64,000 bases of DNA from Gibbula magus (lineage: Eukaryota > Mollusca > Gastropoda > Trochida > Trochidae). This document shows positions 41,252 through 52,894 of the stretch, one piece after another (the first letter of the stretch is position 1; each line of letters begins with the position of its first letter). Under the pieces are notes generated by a model that had not been told where the DNA came from, made no database searches, and worked only from the letters and a program-made list of their open reading frames with translations. A program made the position numbers and the translations under genes. The stretch spans positions 12,664,895 to 12,728,894 of the forward strand of contig OW388298.1 in assembly GCA_936450465.1 (NCBI GenBank), in the 5' to 3' direction.

Positions 41252-44200
41252 GGGAAAGATACGTTTTCCATATTTTTATCCGAAGTGATTTAAACATTAT
41301 TTTATTTCCACAAACATATGAATTGACCATCAAAAACTACATGTAATATAAAATGCAAGGCCTTTTATATAACATGCTAGGAAAATGGTAGTAGTATTAC
41401 ACTGAATCTAAGTAATTGTAAATGTACACGACTATAGATTTAAAGATAGCCCTAATATGTTCTTCTAAAAAGTGTAAACCAGTAACATTGAGGAAAATTA
41501 TAGGATTTTCTAAGTTGTAATGAAACTATTCTATTAGCAAAATTAAGTCACCATGAGAAATATTGACGCAGTAGATTTCAAGCTATAGACACTCTTCAAA
41601 CACAAAATCAAGAACAACAAAAAAATTAACTAATAATGGCGTTTATAATACATACAAAAATTGCATGATCTTGTTTATTTTTTAATTGTCAGTTATTCAT
41701 TTCAAAACATATTGTAGCTTAAAAGATAACATAACACTCCACTCGATTGGGAAAAGAACAAATCTAAAATCAGCAGTTGAATATCGAAACATGCTCCTAA
41801 AACTCCGAAATTACTCCCTACGGACGCACAAAAACCCATTCTATCGGAAACTTGTAATGTCAAAACGTTCTTATTATGTTTTAAAGGAATTATCAACGAA
41901 AATCGACAAATCGCCTAAGGATTTCATTAAGCAACTCCTGTGTATGACGTCACATCGCTAACGAAGGTTATGCTACACTGAGGGGCCGCGGCAAACTGTT
42001 TCAAGAATGAGATAATGAGCAGGCTAAATTTACTCACTTTGAAGGGCTATATCTTGATGAGTAGGTGACGCTTCGAAATACTCGTTTGTGTTTTGCTTAC
42101 TTGAAAGTATTGTCTATATGAATAAACGAATTAACATCGAAAAAAACAGAGAGATGATATTATCTTTAAGACATGATTCAAGTGGAATATGTACACTTTG
42201 GAACGAGATGAAAGCACTTGGAAATTATGGGAAATAAAAGTTTGCATAACCGTGTATTAACAATAGTCTCCTGACTAGATGTATGAAATCTCAAGAACGT
42301 ATTCTTCAAGAAAATGGTTGCTCTCTAACTCAAATCATCTCAAGCACTGTTCGTGACATAGTTCAGGAATAGGACTTCACAAATTTAGTGTACAGTTCGG
42401 GAGCTTTTCAGGAATTCTTTATGAACAGTTCTTGAAATATTCACAAGGCGGTCTCCGAATCACAACGAACATGGGAAATAGCTGATTTCAACTTACATTA
42501 ACTCCATTGTGCTGTTACAAGATTTTATCGGCAGGTTTATTACCCAAGTATTCGAATCTCTAGTAATCATTTGATAATAAATCCAAAACGGCGTCTGTGG
42601 GCAACGGGACAAGCAGTTTCGGTTTTAGCTCATATATACTGGACCAGATGTGTTAAGGATATGTGAATATATACAATAATGAAAACTTTATCAGTAATAA
42701 AAAATGTGTCAACGAGTGAATAGAGCATTACTCATAATATACATTCGTTTTCATCCTTGCCTAGACTAAAATTTAGTCTATGAAATATATAATTTTTGAA
42801 ATAAATAATTACATGCTTTTCAACATTTTTATTTCTAGGTCTCATTTCATATGTAGTAAATTGCTGTAGCCTAGACTTGCTGAAGGAGAACCTAGACTGT
42901 ATTAAAGGCTCCTTTTTATTTACAGTCCTGAAGCTGGACTAATCCTTGCCCTATCCACGTCAATTCAATATGTATCATTTACCCAGGTCTGTGTTTGGAT
43001 TGGTTGTAAATATACACCTGAAAAAGTATGTAGGTTTATCTCTAATTTTACCATGACGAGTTATCAGCGTATTTTTAACGTGATTCTTTGACACTGCGGA
43101 AGTAAAACTGAGTGATGCGGTAATCAGGTATGACGCATCATCTTTCCGTTGTTTACGATGCGATATAAATAAAATAAACAGTGAAATTAACAATTTATTC
43201 ATATTCAAATATGATGATTAAGTTATAATATAGATTTTAATCAAATAGAACATATTGGTTTGGATGTTTCAACGTTTTACCGCCTTGAAATTCTATCCTC
43301 TACCACCTGTCAAATTGACGCGACCAATTTCTGTGACGTCATAACTGATTGAGTTTAAAGAGAACTTGACTTTGGAATATTGCCTGTCACACTGAACTTA
43401 GGTGCGTATCCTTCCGCCCGTGTAAATCTCAAGAGCAAGAAAATAATACGAAATCATTCAGGATGGTTTGGGACAAATTACAAACATTTAGGGATAATCT
43501 CTTTTCCGATTGTCTCCAGAAATTACTTGATAACTCTGTTGATTCTGTAATGTCTAAAATAGAGTAATAAGTGTAAACTACCTAGCAGACGCCCTATGTT
43601 TAGCTGTTGCAAGTATGAAAAAAAACTGAGAAAAATAGAAATGGTATTTATAAGATAAACAAACCTAAATGGTTTGATGCCATATGTAATTTTTTTAAAA
43701 AAAAGAAAGATGTAGATTCCTACACCATTGATAACATGAGTGAACAGCATGCTGCCAGAAGTAAGAACAATGCAACTTGAGGGCGAAACCAGCAGGCCTG
43801 TGTTGTAGGTAGAACATATAACGCTCAGAGAAGATTATTGATAATAACAAAAACTTATGCGGCCAATTAAGTACAAAAGATATGGTATGAAATTGGTATG
43901 AATACTTCAAAGATTGCCTCTCTTTCTCCGGGTAGGGCTGAGACTTTAATTGATTCAGAACATAACAACATCACAAACGGATCCCGGTATAATGTTTGCA
44001 AATGAAATTCTTGTGATTCTGGAAAATTGAACATCGTGAGTCATTTGAAGCGGTTGAAAGTTTTAATTTTTTTAAATTTTCAAAAGCAGAAAAATTGTGT
44101 TTATAAGAGGAGACAACTCTATTTTAAAAATACCTGGGTGTATAGGCCTACTCTAGTAGAGAGCGCTCATATTCCTGTCAGGCGGCGACGCAAGCTAAAA

Positions 44201-44395
44201 TAGTGTTCAAACTTACTAATGGGTATATCTATACAGAAACGTGTCTTATGTGACCTGTCACTCAAAATATTAGATGTTTGATTAAAACCAATATTGTTAT
44301 ATGGTCCAGAAGTCTTGGGTTTACAAACCTGTTTGCATGCAAGAAATTCCATTCCATGAGTAAAATTTAATACCACTAGTGCTATTGGTTATGCT
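41252..44395. other. Intergenic, one unrecognised ORF
   Basis: No recognised gene or repeat. An 91-aa plus-strand frame at 41686-41961 (SAVEYRNMLLKLRNYSLRTH in its middle) is Lys-, Leu- and Arg-rich and might be coding or a retroelement remnant. No motif supports a call. Confidence 0.4.
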
Positions 44396-44574
44396 GCAGT
44401 AGAGAACTGTTCTACACGCAGTAAGGTTTGGGTACAATGCTACATTGAATTTCAGCGTAGTACCACCCATGGTTCGCTAGGATCAGCCACAGGTTTCACC
44501 GCAGTGCATAGTCACATGGCGTTGCGGGCTTTCTCCCTGCCATAATACTAGCAGCCGCGATATAAGTGAAATAC

Positions 44575-44575
<1 letters not shown>
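44396..44575 (+). mobile_element. SINE body fragment, same family as 4139-4446
   Basis: 'ctgcagtagagaactgttctacacg' through 'cgcgatataagtgaaatactc' matches 4222-4411. The tRNA head is missing, and the 3' end is replaced by an (AT)n tract. Confidence 0.85.

Positions 44576-44579
<4 letters not shown>

Positions 44580-44655
<76 letters not shown>
44580..44655. repeat. (AT)n microsatellite
   Basis: About 37 uninterrupted AT dinucleotides directly at the truncated SINE end. Confidence 0.97.
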
Positions 44656-44663
<8 letters not shown>

Positions 44664-45195
44664 CTCTTCCATAGATGCTCTCTAATATTGGCTAAAACGT
44701 TTAGCTTTGTCTTCCAATAGAATTCCGAGAAAATGCTATTAATATGTTATTCATGTATGCTGAAAATGGACAAAGAAATAATTAAGAATTGTTAATGCTC
44801 CATTTCATTTGGAAACGCGTGGAAACGTTTTCACAAAGTGTATAATCTCATCCCTTATCCATTCAAATCAGCAGGATTATTTTCCAAGTAATTAATGCAG
44901 TGACTCGTATTGGAAAAAAACATTTCCTCTGTTCCTGTTGACGGGTAAACATCTAGACTTATCGTAAAAACATACAATTTCTGTTTTAACATATTCTAAC
45001 ATAGGTTTAAAACCATTTATGCCGCATCTGTATAGATATAAATTATGTTTGACAAGACGAATGGTTGCATTTACAGGATTAGTGTTCTTTTCTTTCTTTC
45101 CTAAAAATGATATTTTTATTTGTAAGTTCCAGTTCCTTATGAACGTTCCCATGTGACATGGGCACTACAAAGTATATATGCACTTGCAAATATTA

Positions 45196-45226
<31 letters not shown>

Positions 45227-45638
45227 ACCTTACTTCCTCTTACGCTTATATAACACGCACCTGGTATTAGATATATAGAAGATATGTCAGTTCCAGGAAC
45301 ACGACAAAGGCCGATGTCAATCAAGGTTTCTCAGAAAGCTCTTGGATGGGTGCCATGTTTACTGTAATGAATTAGTACTTTTTTTTACATTTTAGTTACT
45401 AGTTTTATGAAATGTCATATTGATTATATCCAGGTATTGAACTAATTTCTCTGATTTTATCTTATTTATATTAAATGTTTTGTTTAGCAAGTCACAACAT
45501 TTTTGTTTTTATGTACTTGCGCAATATGATCAAAGAAGTTTACATCCGCACAAACGACATTTTGCCCGAATTCGAACATTGTCAATACTAAGACGCCTTC
45601 ATCTATACTTATTTGGTGAGTTTTACATATATTGACAG
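44656..45638. other. Intergenic with a 29-bp poly(C) tract
   Basis: 45196-45224 is 29 consecutive C. No gene is seen. A minus-strand 86-aa frame at 44892-45152 has no recognisable motif. Confidence 0.55.
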
Positions 45639-46145
45639 GAAGAAGAAGAAGAAAAAGAAGAAGAAAAAGAAGAAGAAGAAGAAGAATAAAAATAGTGTAT
45701 TAAAGTGTCGCACAACATACAACATCGGATAATGATGACAATGATATATAAATAAAATAAAATTGTGTATGTTGCTCGGCCAAGCATGGCCTACGGACAC
45801 TATTCTACATTTAAAATCATACAAATATATTAAAACACATTTATACAATAAAATAACTATCATAAGAAAACAATTGACTAACTGAAGTAGTAAGTGAGAA
45901 AAAGATAAATAAATAAAAAAATAAATAAAAAATAAAAAAATTAAATAAAAAAAAATTAAGATAATAAAACAAATAAGAAATAAATAATAAAATAAAAAAA
46001 AATTTAAAAAATTAAATTAATAATAATAAACAAATAAATGATGGTAATAATAATAATAAATATGTAAAATCTAAATCAAATCAATTAATTAAAATAAATA
46101 CAAAATAAAATACTAAATTGAAATATAATAAAATAGAGTAAAACA
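45639..46145. repeat. (GAA)n-like purine tract and A-rich low-complexity DNA
   Basis: 45639-45688 is an AAG/GAA-type purine run. About 45895-46140 is A-rich 'aaataaataaaa' low-complexity sequence. The Phe-rich minus-strand frame here is an artefact. Confidence 0.85.
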
Positions 46146-46879
46146 CACACAAACACTACAGGAGTCATTCATACATAGGAAAGTCGGCGCTTGTATATTA
46201 ATGTTATGGCTAAGGCTAGTGGTGAAAGAAAATGTTTAAAAGTCAGTAACATACATACGACAAACGATCGTGATGAATTCCGTTAATCATGACAATGTTT
46301 GGATTTGGTTTTGTGCTATATATCAAATTAGAAAGTTTCTCTATATGTACTGTTTTTAAATTAACGCTGTAAAGAATAAAACATATGTTGTCGAGTCAGA
46401 GTGTCGTTGGATACGGGTTACCGTCGCTGTCATTTCTTCTGACAGCAATACTAAGTGCGGCGGGGGGATATCGTGATCTACATTGTAGGCCTATACACAG
46501 ACTCTTATAGATAAAGGGTATTCTCTATTTCTTGTTGAATTACGTGTGTCAATCTCAAACCGTATCCGCTGATCGTCACGTCAGTGGTGCATGTTTTCCA
46601 CCTCAAGCAATATGAAATATACAGATGGCGTCACATTTGGAAAATTCACATTTCATTAATTTTCGAATGCATATTCTAAAATATTTGGTCTTGTCTTTTT
46701 CAGTAGTGTTTAACAATTGACACTTTACTTGTAGCATACCATGTGACACATACAAATATTTCTGTCTGTCTGTCTGTCATATTCCTTGCCTCGTTCCTAA
46801 AGACGGAGCCCTGGCAAATGTTAGTTGTGGTACTGCCCCTTTACGTACTGAAACGGGACCGCTATGATAGCACAGTGGT

Positions 46880-47145
46880 GAATGAAAGGTTTACATTGCT
46901 CTGATTTTATAGAAGATGAATGTCATGTTTTGCTTAACTGTCCTCTGTACAAGGATGAAAGATCTCTACTTTTCAATGCATGTCGTACGGAATGTTTTAA
47001 TTTTGAGCTTTTATCAGATGTGGAAAAGGTGTGTTTTATATTGTCCAGCCATGAAATGTGTTTTTTATCTCCCAAAACTTGCCACTTAATTCTATTGAAA
47101 AGATCATTTTTATGGTCATTAAGAATGTGTTATAAATGTACATAA
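46880..47145 (+). pseudogene. LINE C-terminal relic (zinc-finger region after reverse transcriptase)
   Basis: The frame reads MKGLHCSDFIEDECHVLLNC then PLYKDERSLLF, which matches the 'ED(E).H.L..CPLY...R..L(F/L)' segment that follows the reverse transcriptase in many LINEs. It is isolated, with no RT domain upstream. Confidence 0.6.
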
Positions 47146-47289
47146 ATTGTGTTTTATCTTTGTAAATGTCATATTTCTGAACATTCTGAACACGCCTCTG
47201 CACATTCTCACTTTACTAAAATGTGGCATTTTTACGTTGCCTAATGATTTTTTACAGTAAATTCATGACAGATGGCAACTATGGTGGCA

Positions 47290-47670
47290 CGTGGTCGTAT
47301 GTATAGCTCAGTCGACCGCTATCAGTGAAGTTCAGCAACAATGGGCGCGGCTTGCCGCATGGGTGGGTTACCCGCTTCATTGCTGAATTAACTGAAAGTT
47401 TGAAGGGCGACTCCCTGCCCCACACTGAGACATGAGTGGAAAGACTTATGGTGTCACCCTGGGTAAGTGACTTTATTCAACGTGTGCCTCTGTTCACCCA
47501 GCAGGAAATGGGTACCTGGTGTAAGATGTGGAAGAGGTGACCTTTAAGCGCTTTGCGGCAGCTCAGGTTAGACCAGGGTAATAATGTGACAACCATGCGC
47601 TTTGAGCATACCTTTATGGCGTGGATACTGCGCAATATAAATGCCACTATTATTATTAATATTAATAACT
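47290..47670 (+). mobile_element. SINE with (ATT)n tail
   Basis: The body contains 'cagcaggaaatgggtacctgg' and 'gcgctttgagcat', then 'gcgcaatataaatgccac' and an ATT-repeat end (47641-47660). These are conserved central and 3' features of tRNA-derived SINEs (Meta/RUDI-like) in molluscs. The head is degenerate ('tagctcagtcgac'). Confidence 0.7.
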
Positions 47671-47734
47671 ATGTTGAGAAACAATAATAAGGCATATTAA
47701 AGAAATCAAAAATAAACAGATATGCGTTAATATG

Positions 47735-47740
47735 TTTATT
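47735..47740 (-). terminator. Poly(A) signal of gene 2
   Basis: AATAAA on the minus strand, about 20 nt past the stop codon. Confidence 0.7.
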
Positions 47741-47759
47741 TCATTTCCCCTATGTAAAT

Positions 47760-47940
47760 CTATTTGGAGATAGAGTAGTCACATTTCTGTTTGTCTGCGA
47801 TGAAAACGAGGCCGCCTGGACATGGTCTGTTATCGACGATGAAACCGGAAACACAAGTTGCGTAAACGTGGTCTCCATTGCATGATGGGTAATCTCCGTC
47901 GAGTCGACCGGAACAGGAAGTGACGCAACCAGGAGTTGAA
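47760..47940 (-). CDS. Gene 2 exon 3: second CBM14 domain (two Cys missing)
   Basis: Cys spacing C-x3-C-x10-C-x8-C-x10-C-x12-C, then six residues and the stop. Relative to its sister domains, Cys4 and Cys8 are absent together. Confidence 0.9.
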
Positions 47941-48054
47941 CTGAAAATTGGGAAATGACATTGTGTATCAATAATATAGTTTGTCATCTAAACTAACTGT
48001 GAATCAAATCATATAACAAAGTAAATTATTGGTTTACTGTAGGTAAATATGCTC

Positions 48055-48111
<57 letters not shown>

Positions 48112-48175
48112 TTATTTATACTTCTACTACTACTAGTACTGCTGCTACTTTCTCCTCCTCCTCCTACTACTCCTC

Positions 48176-48223
<48 letters not shown>

Positions 48224-48899
48224 TGACTACAACTCACGATGTGCAAGTCTCCGATGTAGGATGACAGTGCCTGTACGAATCGTCCCAGACGTAACCTCCT
48301 ACACACGGCACTCTGTCGTACAGACTCTCTCCCACGCACACGGCGTATACGTCACATCCGGTACACGATTGGTAGTTTCCGTCTTCGAGACCAACGCACG
48401 AACTGATGCAGGGGGATTGTGCTGATAAAAAGAAAATGGTGGATTTTAGAGTTTGTAAATCAAAAGACGGAGGAAATCCACATATGGCGGCCACGGTGGA
48501 TATTGCACAGTATAACATATCTGAAATTTGAGACATATATATGTATACATTTTTCTATTATATTCAATCATTCATTTTTTACGAAATAGTATGTTGCTTT
48601 CGTGTGGGAATATCAAAAGATATTGATATTAGTCTAGCTATATGCGAATATATTTTTTCCGACTAAGTGTTACATTGTACAACTCTATTCAAGTTGAAGT
48701 TGAAGAAGGTTTCAAATGAATTAAATATATATGTTTGCCAATCCGTAAACGGACTTGACCACTATATATACTGAAAGCAATTAAACTCATCAAATCGACC
48801 TCATCGTTGTAGACTTTGATTTCGTTGTTTAAGACACTCACCCCTCGTTGCGAACACGCAGCAAACAGCAAAGATAGCCAAACTGTTTCCAAATGCCAT
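47760..48899 (-). CDS. Chitin-binding gene 2: signal peptide and two CBM14 domains
   Basis: Three coding exons: 48842-48899, 48238-48421 and 47760-47940, 423 bp for 140 aa. Exon 1 encodes the signal peptide MAFGNSLAIFAVCCVFATR and ends at 'gg|gtgagt' (phase 1). Exon 2 (acceptor 'ttatcag', donor 'atc|gtgagt', phase 2) holds a canonical eight-Cys domain, CISSC through SETC. Exon 3 (acceptor 'attttcag') holds a second domain, CVTSC through KCDYSISK, then TAG. That domain lacks the 4th Cys (D in place) and the 8th (the stop codon takes its place). AATAAA on the minus strand at 47735-47740 is a likely poly(A) signal. The protein should be a small secreted chitin-binder, an exact length match to gene 3. 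Confidence 0.88.
48052..48232. repeat. (CTA)n/(CTC)n microsatellite in intron of gene 2
   Basis: Mostly ACT triplets, with a TCC-rich interruption near 48150-48175. It ends six bases from the donor of exon 2. Its triplet composition resembles the array at 1-1380 but lacks the 115-bp unit. Confidence 0.95.
48238..48421 (-). CDS. Gene 2 exon 2: first CBM14 domain
   Basis: 184 bp, the same length as exon 2 of gene 3. It encodes QSPCISSCVGLEDGNYQSC onward, with all eight Cys. Confidence 0.9.
48842..48899 (-). CDS. Gene 2 exon 1: signal peptide
   Basis: 58 bp from ATG at 48899 to donor 'g|gtgagt'. The 5' UTR continues to 48909, where an acceptor, 'cttactgcag', is present. Confidence 0.85.
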
Positions 48900-49559
48900 T
48901 TTCGTTTTTCTGCAGTAAGAGAAAAAACAATTTGCACAAAAAATGAAGGACCAACTTTTTGAATGTATGAATTAACGACATTACTATTTATATTAAAAAC
49001 ACATAAATATATTTATAAATCAATGTCTTGTGGTTGTACATAGCAATAATTTTTAAAATATTAATTTTAAGTGTCAAACCGTAAAATGGGACAGTTGCCG
49101 ATATGCAGCTGATCTCCTCAATAAAAACATGCTACATCTACACTACATATATGTTGCATCGACAAATGATCCTCTTACTTTTGTTTTATTTATGCAGCCT
49201 ATATATAGGACAGCATTGTTTTTCAGTATTAGAAATATACAATTTAGTTTATTGTCCTTGCGAGATCAGTAGCCTACTCACTTGGCATGTGAATTTACAT
49301 ATCTGCATACAATAAAGACCCCACTGATACAGAAAATAACACCCGGTAATGTCGTTATGCCGAGGATCCTATCCATTGTATGGAAATAGAGATATCGCTT
49401 ATTTCTTAAACTAATCAAGTCCCGTGGTTGTACGTAACAATATTTCAACATTCAAATTGACGAGTTTAACTCTATGTCTAGTCCTGTGTTTGCAGGTAAC
49501 AACTAGGGTCAACATCCAGTTTAACTAAAAACACAGGTAACACTGTAAACGCCTCTTAC

Positions 49560-49605
49560 CTGTTGATTTGGTCTTGAATGAAAGAACTCGGCAAACTTGA
49601 GAAGT
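49560..49605 (-). other. Probable non-coding first exon of gene 2
   Basis: It ends at a consensus donor, 'cag|gtaagag' (49560/49559), and pairs with the acceptor at 48910-48911. The start near 49605 is inferred from the TATA box at 49631-49638. Confidence 0.6.
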
Positions 49606-49630
49606 GATGTCTTCCCTTAAACACACTCGA

Positions 49631-49638
49631 TATTTATA
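49631..49638 (-). promoter_or_regulatory. Probable TATA box of gene 2
   Basis: The minus strand reads 'ctataaatatc' about 70 bp upstream of the predicted 5'-UTR donor. Confidence 0.6.
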
Positions 49639-49639
49639 G

Positions 49640-50599
49640 TAAATCTATAGAATTATCCTAATAATGTATACATTTATCGGATAAATATCGCTTTAACTAC
49701 CAGCCTGAGGATGTATGACATCTTCAGCGTTAAGCTCAGTTATATTACACCTCAAATGTGTTTATCTGACCTTCATTACACCTGGAGATGTTTATCTCAC
49801 CTATATTACATGTTTATCTGATTCATGTTGCATCTTCACGGAGTGATATGTGTCACCGGTACTAGGTAATGTGGTAACCTTTAATTGCTTCGATCTGTAT
49901 CGATATTAGTGATCCATGCATTTTGATAAATGAGGATATTTAAAATTGGCTAGTGCAACTAGGATACACTTTTCTATGAAATATTTCAGTTTTCCAGAGA
50001 ATACGAAAATAGTTGGATTTTTTATATATAAATATTTCTGAATTTACAATTATTTTCTTATAGTTACTCATACATCTTTTTGTTGACAGGCAAACCTTTC
50101 ATTGAACAAACACAAATATTCAGAAAAATGGAGGGATGTTACTAAATAATTACTCAATGATGAAAAATGATGACCCAAACATATTTTGGCATATTCTTTT
50201 TCTCTTTCAAATATATAGAGAGATATAACATGTATCATTTATAATACAAATATGTACGTAGTCATATTTTTTAAATTGATATAGTAATTTCTCTACTTAT
50301 ATGGCCATAAAGGGCGGAAAACAAGGAACAACTATAGTGAATGACGTTGTCCATTCTGAATCATTTTTCTATAGAATCAGAATACATTGTCTGTCTAGGT
50401 ATCATATTTGCAACGCCAGGTTACAAATGTCCAACTGTAAACCCATACTTTTATTTATCACAATGCCTTCAGTATCTATCTTTTGAAGGTTTATATCGTT
50501 TGTTCCTCAAATGAGGAGCAAACAATGGTTCATTACTTACTAAGTAAGTTCATCATGGTATTCCCCACGTGTTTAATTGCATTGTTGCGTTGGCCCATT
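49640..50599. other. Intergenic, no gene seen
   Basis: AT-rich, with no coding frame or repeat recognised. Confidence 0.5.
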
Positions 50600-50603
50600 T
50601 TAA

Positions 50604-50956
50604 AGGGGCAGTAGCACGTTTTTCGCTCAAATAAGTTGATGAAATGTATTTTAAAAATAATGTCACTAAAAGTAAAACAGCCTTCGCTCTTCGGAAAATC
50701 AAGTTTAAAAATGAGTGTACATGGTTCCGTAAAGCCACGGGAATCGGTTTTCTAATTCGAAATAATAAAATGTGTTCACAATAAAAAAAAACGCCATGCA
50801 ATTTTTGCTTTATACGCAACACCGTTATTACAACAGCGGATAATTGGTTTGTATTATTACATGTTTTACCCTCTAAAGTAAATATAAATGACATAAACTA
50901 TCATAACAAATGGACATTTTTTTTTTTAAATTGGTGAAAAACGTGCTACTGCCCCT
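50604..50956. mobile_element. MITE family 2, copy 2 (intact ends)
   Basis: It begins 'aggggcagtagcacgtttttc' and ends 'gaaaaacgtgctactgcccct', flanked by TTAA at 50600-50603 and 50957-50960. A fragment of the interior is missing in the 18.9-kb copy. The 113-aa minus frame across it is an artefact. Confidence 0.92.
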
Positions 50957-51960
50957 TTAAACCACAAATATATTTAATAAGAGTTTCTCTTGTCTGTAAG
51001 CCATTTTCCAAATTGTATTTGATTTTATTTACATTTTGCGGTAGCATATTTGTGATTGTGCTAGATTTCCCAGTCAGACCTATCAGTTGCACTATATTCT
51101 CTTATTAACACTATTCGATTACTTATTAGGATTGGGCATGATTTATAACAGAGCCATCGAGTATGTTGATAGACATACCGGGAAAATGCTAAAAAAAATC
51201 TATCTAATTGAAACATATATTCACTTTATTTTTCGCTGATGTTTTCGACCCCAAAAAAGCTGAGAAATTGCACTAATTAGTAAAGGTGTTTTCCACTCTT
51301 ACTTTAGATCAAGTCTAGTATTTTCAAGCGCATTGCGGTTTACTCTCACATTGTAAAGAAACAAACAGAAGAGAAAAACAGTTTGAAATATACAGTTTTT
51401 GGCGTTTTATTTATTTACCATTTCATTTAATTATGTACAGATATTGAAATAAATGTATCGCGCCAATATGTATTTTGTTTGAATTGTATAATCAATGATA
51501 ATATATGCATGCTATATGTGTTTGTTTGTATAGTTTGCTGGTATAATCACAATAAAATATCATTTAACAGGTAAATTGTCAATAATTTGTATATTCACAG
51601 GACATTTAAAAACATGTAAATTTAGCAATCGTCGCATACTGTAATTTGTAACAAAGGACGAAAACAGTTGCGAAGAGCGCGTTTTCTGCAAAGGGAAATA
51701 TATGGCTTCAGATTCTATTGACGTGCGTTAATATAAGTCGCACTGTCTTTGAAACCAAATTTCATCTAATTGTCGTGATATGAAAATGATACGTATGTCA
51801 TGTTTTAGATATAAGATTTCTCAAGCGAGAGGTGATTGAAAAAGTTTATTAAAGATTGATTGATAAAAGTGTTGATAATTAACATACTGGGTAAATAAGC
51901 CCTCAAGAGTGTCGGCTAGTCTGATGACAAACCTTCCCGCCAAATGCTTTGCTTGATTAA

Positions 51961-52466
51961 AGGCGCTGTGGCCCTTTTTAAACTTTTTTCAAATTTGACA
52001 TTTTTTATTATAGTTTATTGCTATGTTAAAAAAACAAATCATTACACGACCCGGTAAGCCTTAACCATAGATAACGGAATTCTTATAGTGGGGCGTATAA
52101 AACGACAGTAGTGTGGACATCTTCAGTGTGAGAGGTAGATTTGTAGGTCTCATGAGTTCAGACAGCAAGATGGTTGACCATTTCATCATTGTACACTCTA
52201 CTCTACTCTGAGTATAGCTACATCAATCAGATCACGTTAACTACCTTCGAGCGGCCCTTTTTAATGTGAACACATTAAAATGGCCGCTCGATGGGAATTG
52301 GACTCGCCTGGCTTAACCGAACCATGTATGTTTGCTTTAGATCTCTTTTTATTGGCTCAGGAGTACTCAGGAGTATTATTTAGCCATTGGCCCTCGTTAA
52401 CCCGACCCTTATTTATATTTTTGTGAGATCATTTTATTTCAGTAAGAAATTCGTGCTAAAGCGCCT
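51961..52466. mobile_element. MITE family 3, copy 2 (TTAA-flanked)
   Basis: It begins 'aggcgctgtggccc' and ends 'gtgctaaagcgcct', flanked by TTAA (51957-51960 and 52467-52470). It matches 34638-35170 in inverse orientation. An internal hairpin, 'gagcggccctttttaatgtg' with 'cacattaaaatggccgctcg', is present. Confidence 0.88.
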
Positions 52467-52730
52467 TTAAATCATTCATCTTTGAAATGGATACTTTCAT
52501 CATGCAACGTCTATTTCCGTGTTTCTCGTGAAAATTGTGAAACCATTGACGCACACTTTGACTATTTGAAGAAGCCTGATAGTATAATTCCTCATACTGC
52601 ACGTGCATAATATTATTCAGGACTTGCGTGACCTGAATGTTTCTCGCAAACCGCGAGACTTAGCTTGTTGAATCATAACATGACTGTTCTGTTATAAAGT
52701 GTGTATATTTCCTCGTTTTGCACGTGGAAC

Positions 52731-52894
52731 CACAGGGGCTTGTATTGTCGAAACTAGCGATTAAAACGAATATGAAGTCGACGATCCAGCCCCATATACT
52801 ATAAAAAAAAGTATACTTTTTTATAGTATATGGGGCTGGATCGTCGACTTCATATTCGTTTTAATCGCTAGTTTCGACAATACAAGCCCCTGTG
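52731..52894. mobile_element. hAT-like palindromic MITE with proven empty site
   Basis: 164 bp of near-perfect palindrome: 'cacaggggcttgtattgtcg' at the left and its exact inverse at the right. The arms are about 80 bp and differ only by two A in the centre. The 8-bp 'cgtggaac' flanks it directly on both sides. The paralogous site in unit 2 (near 54062) reads 'cacgtggaacgtcttcagc' with one copy and no insert. Confidence 0.95.

Noticed and set aside
45609..45863. Minus-strand ORF with a poly-Phe tract
   Set aside because: The Phe run is the GAA-type purine tract read on the other strand.
50553..50894. 113-aa minus-strand ORF
   Set aside because: It lies across a family-2 MITE with clear TTAA flanks and inverted ends. 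The matching copy at 18.9 kb has no such frame.
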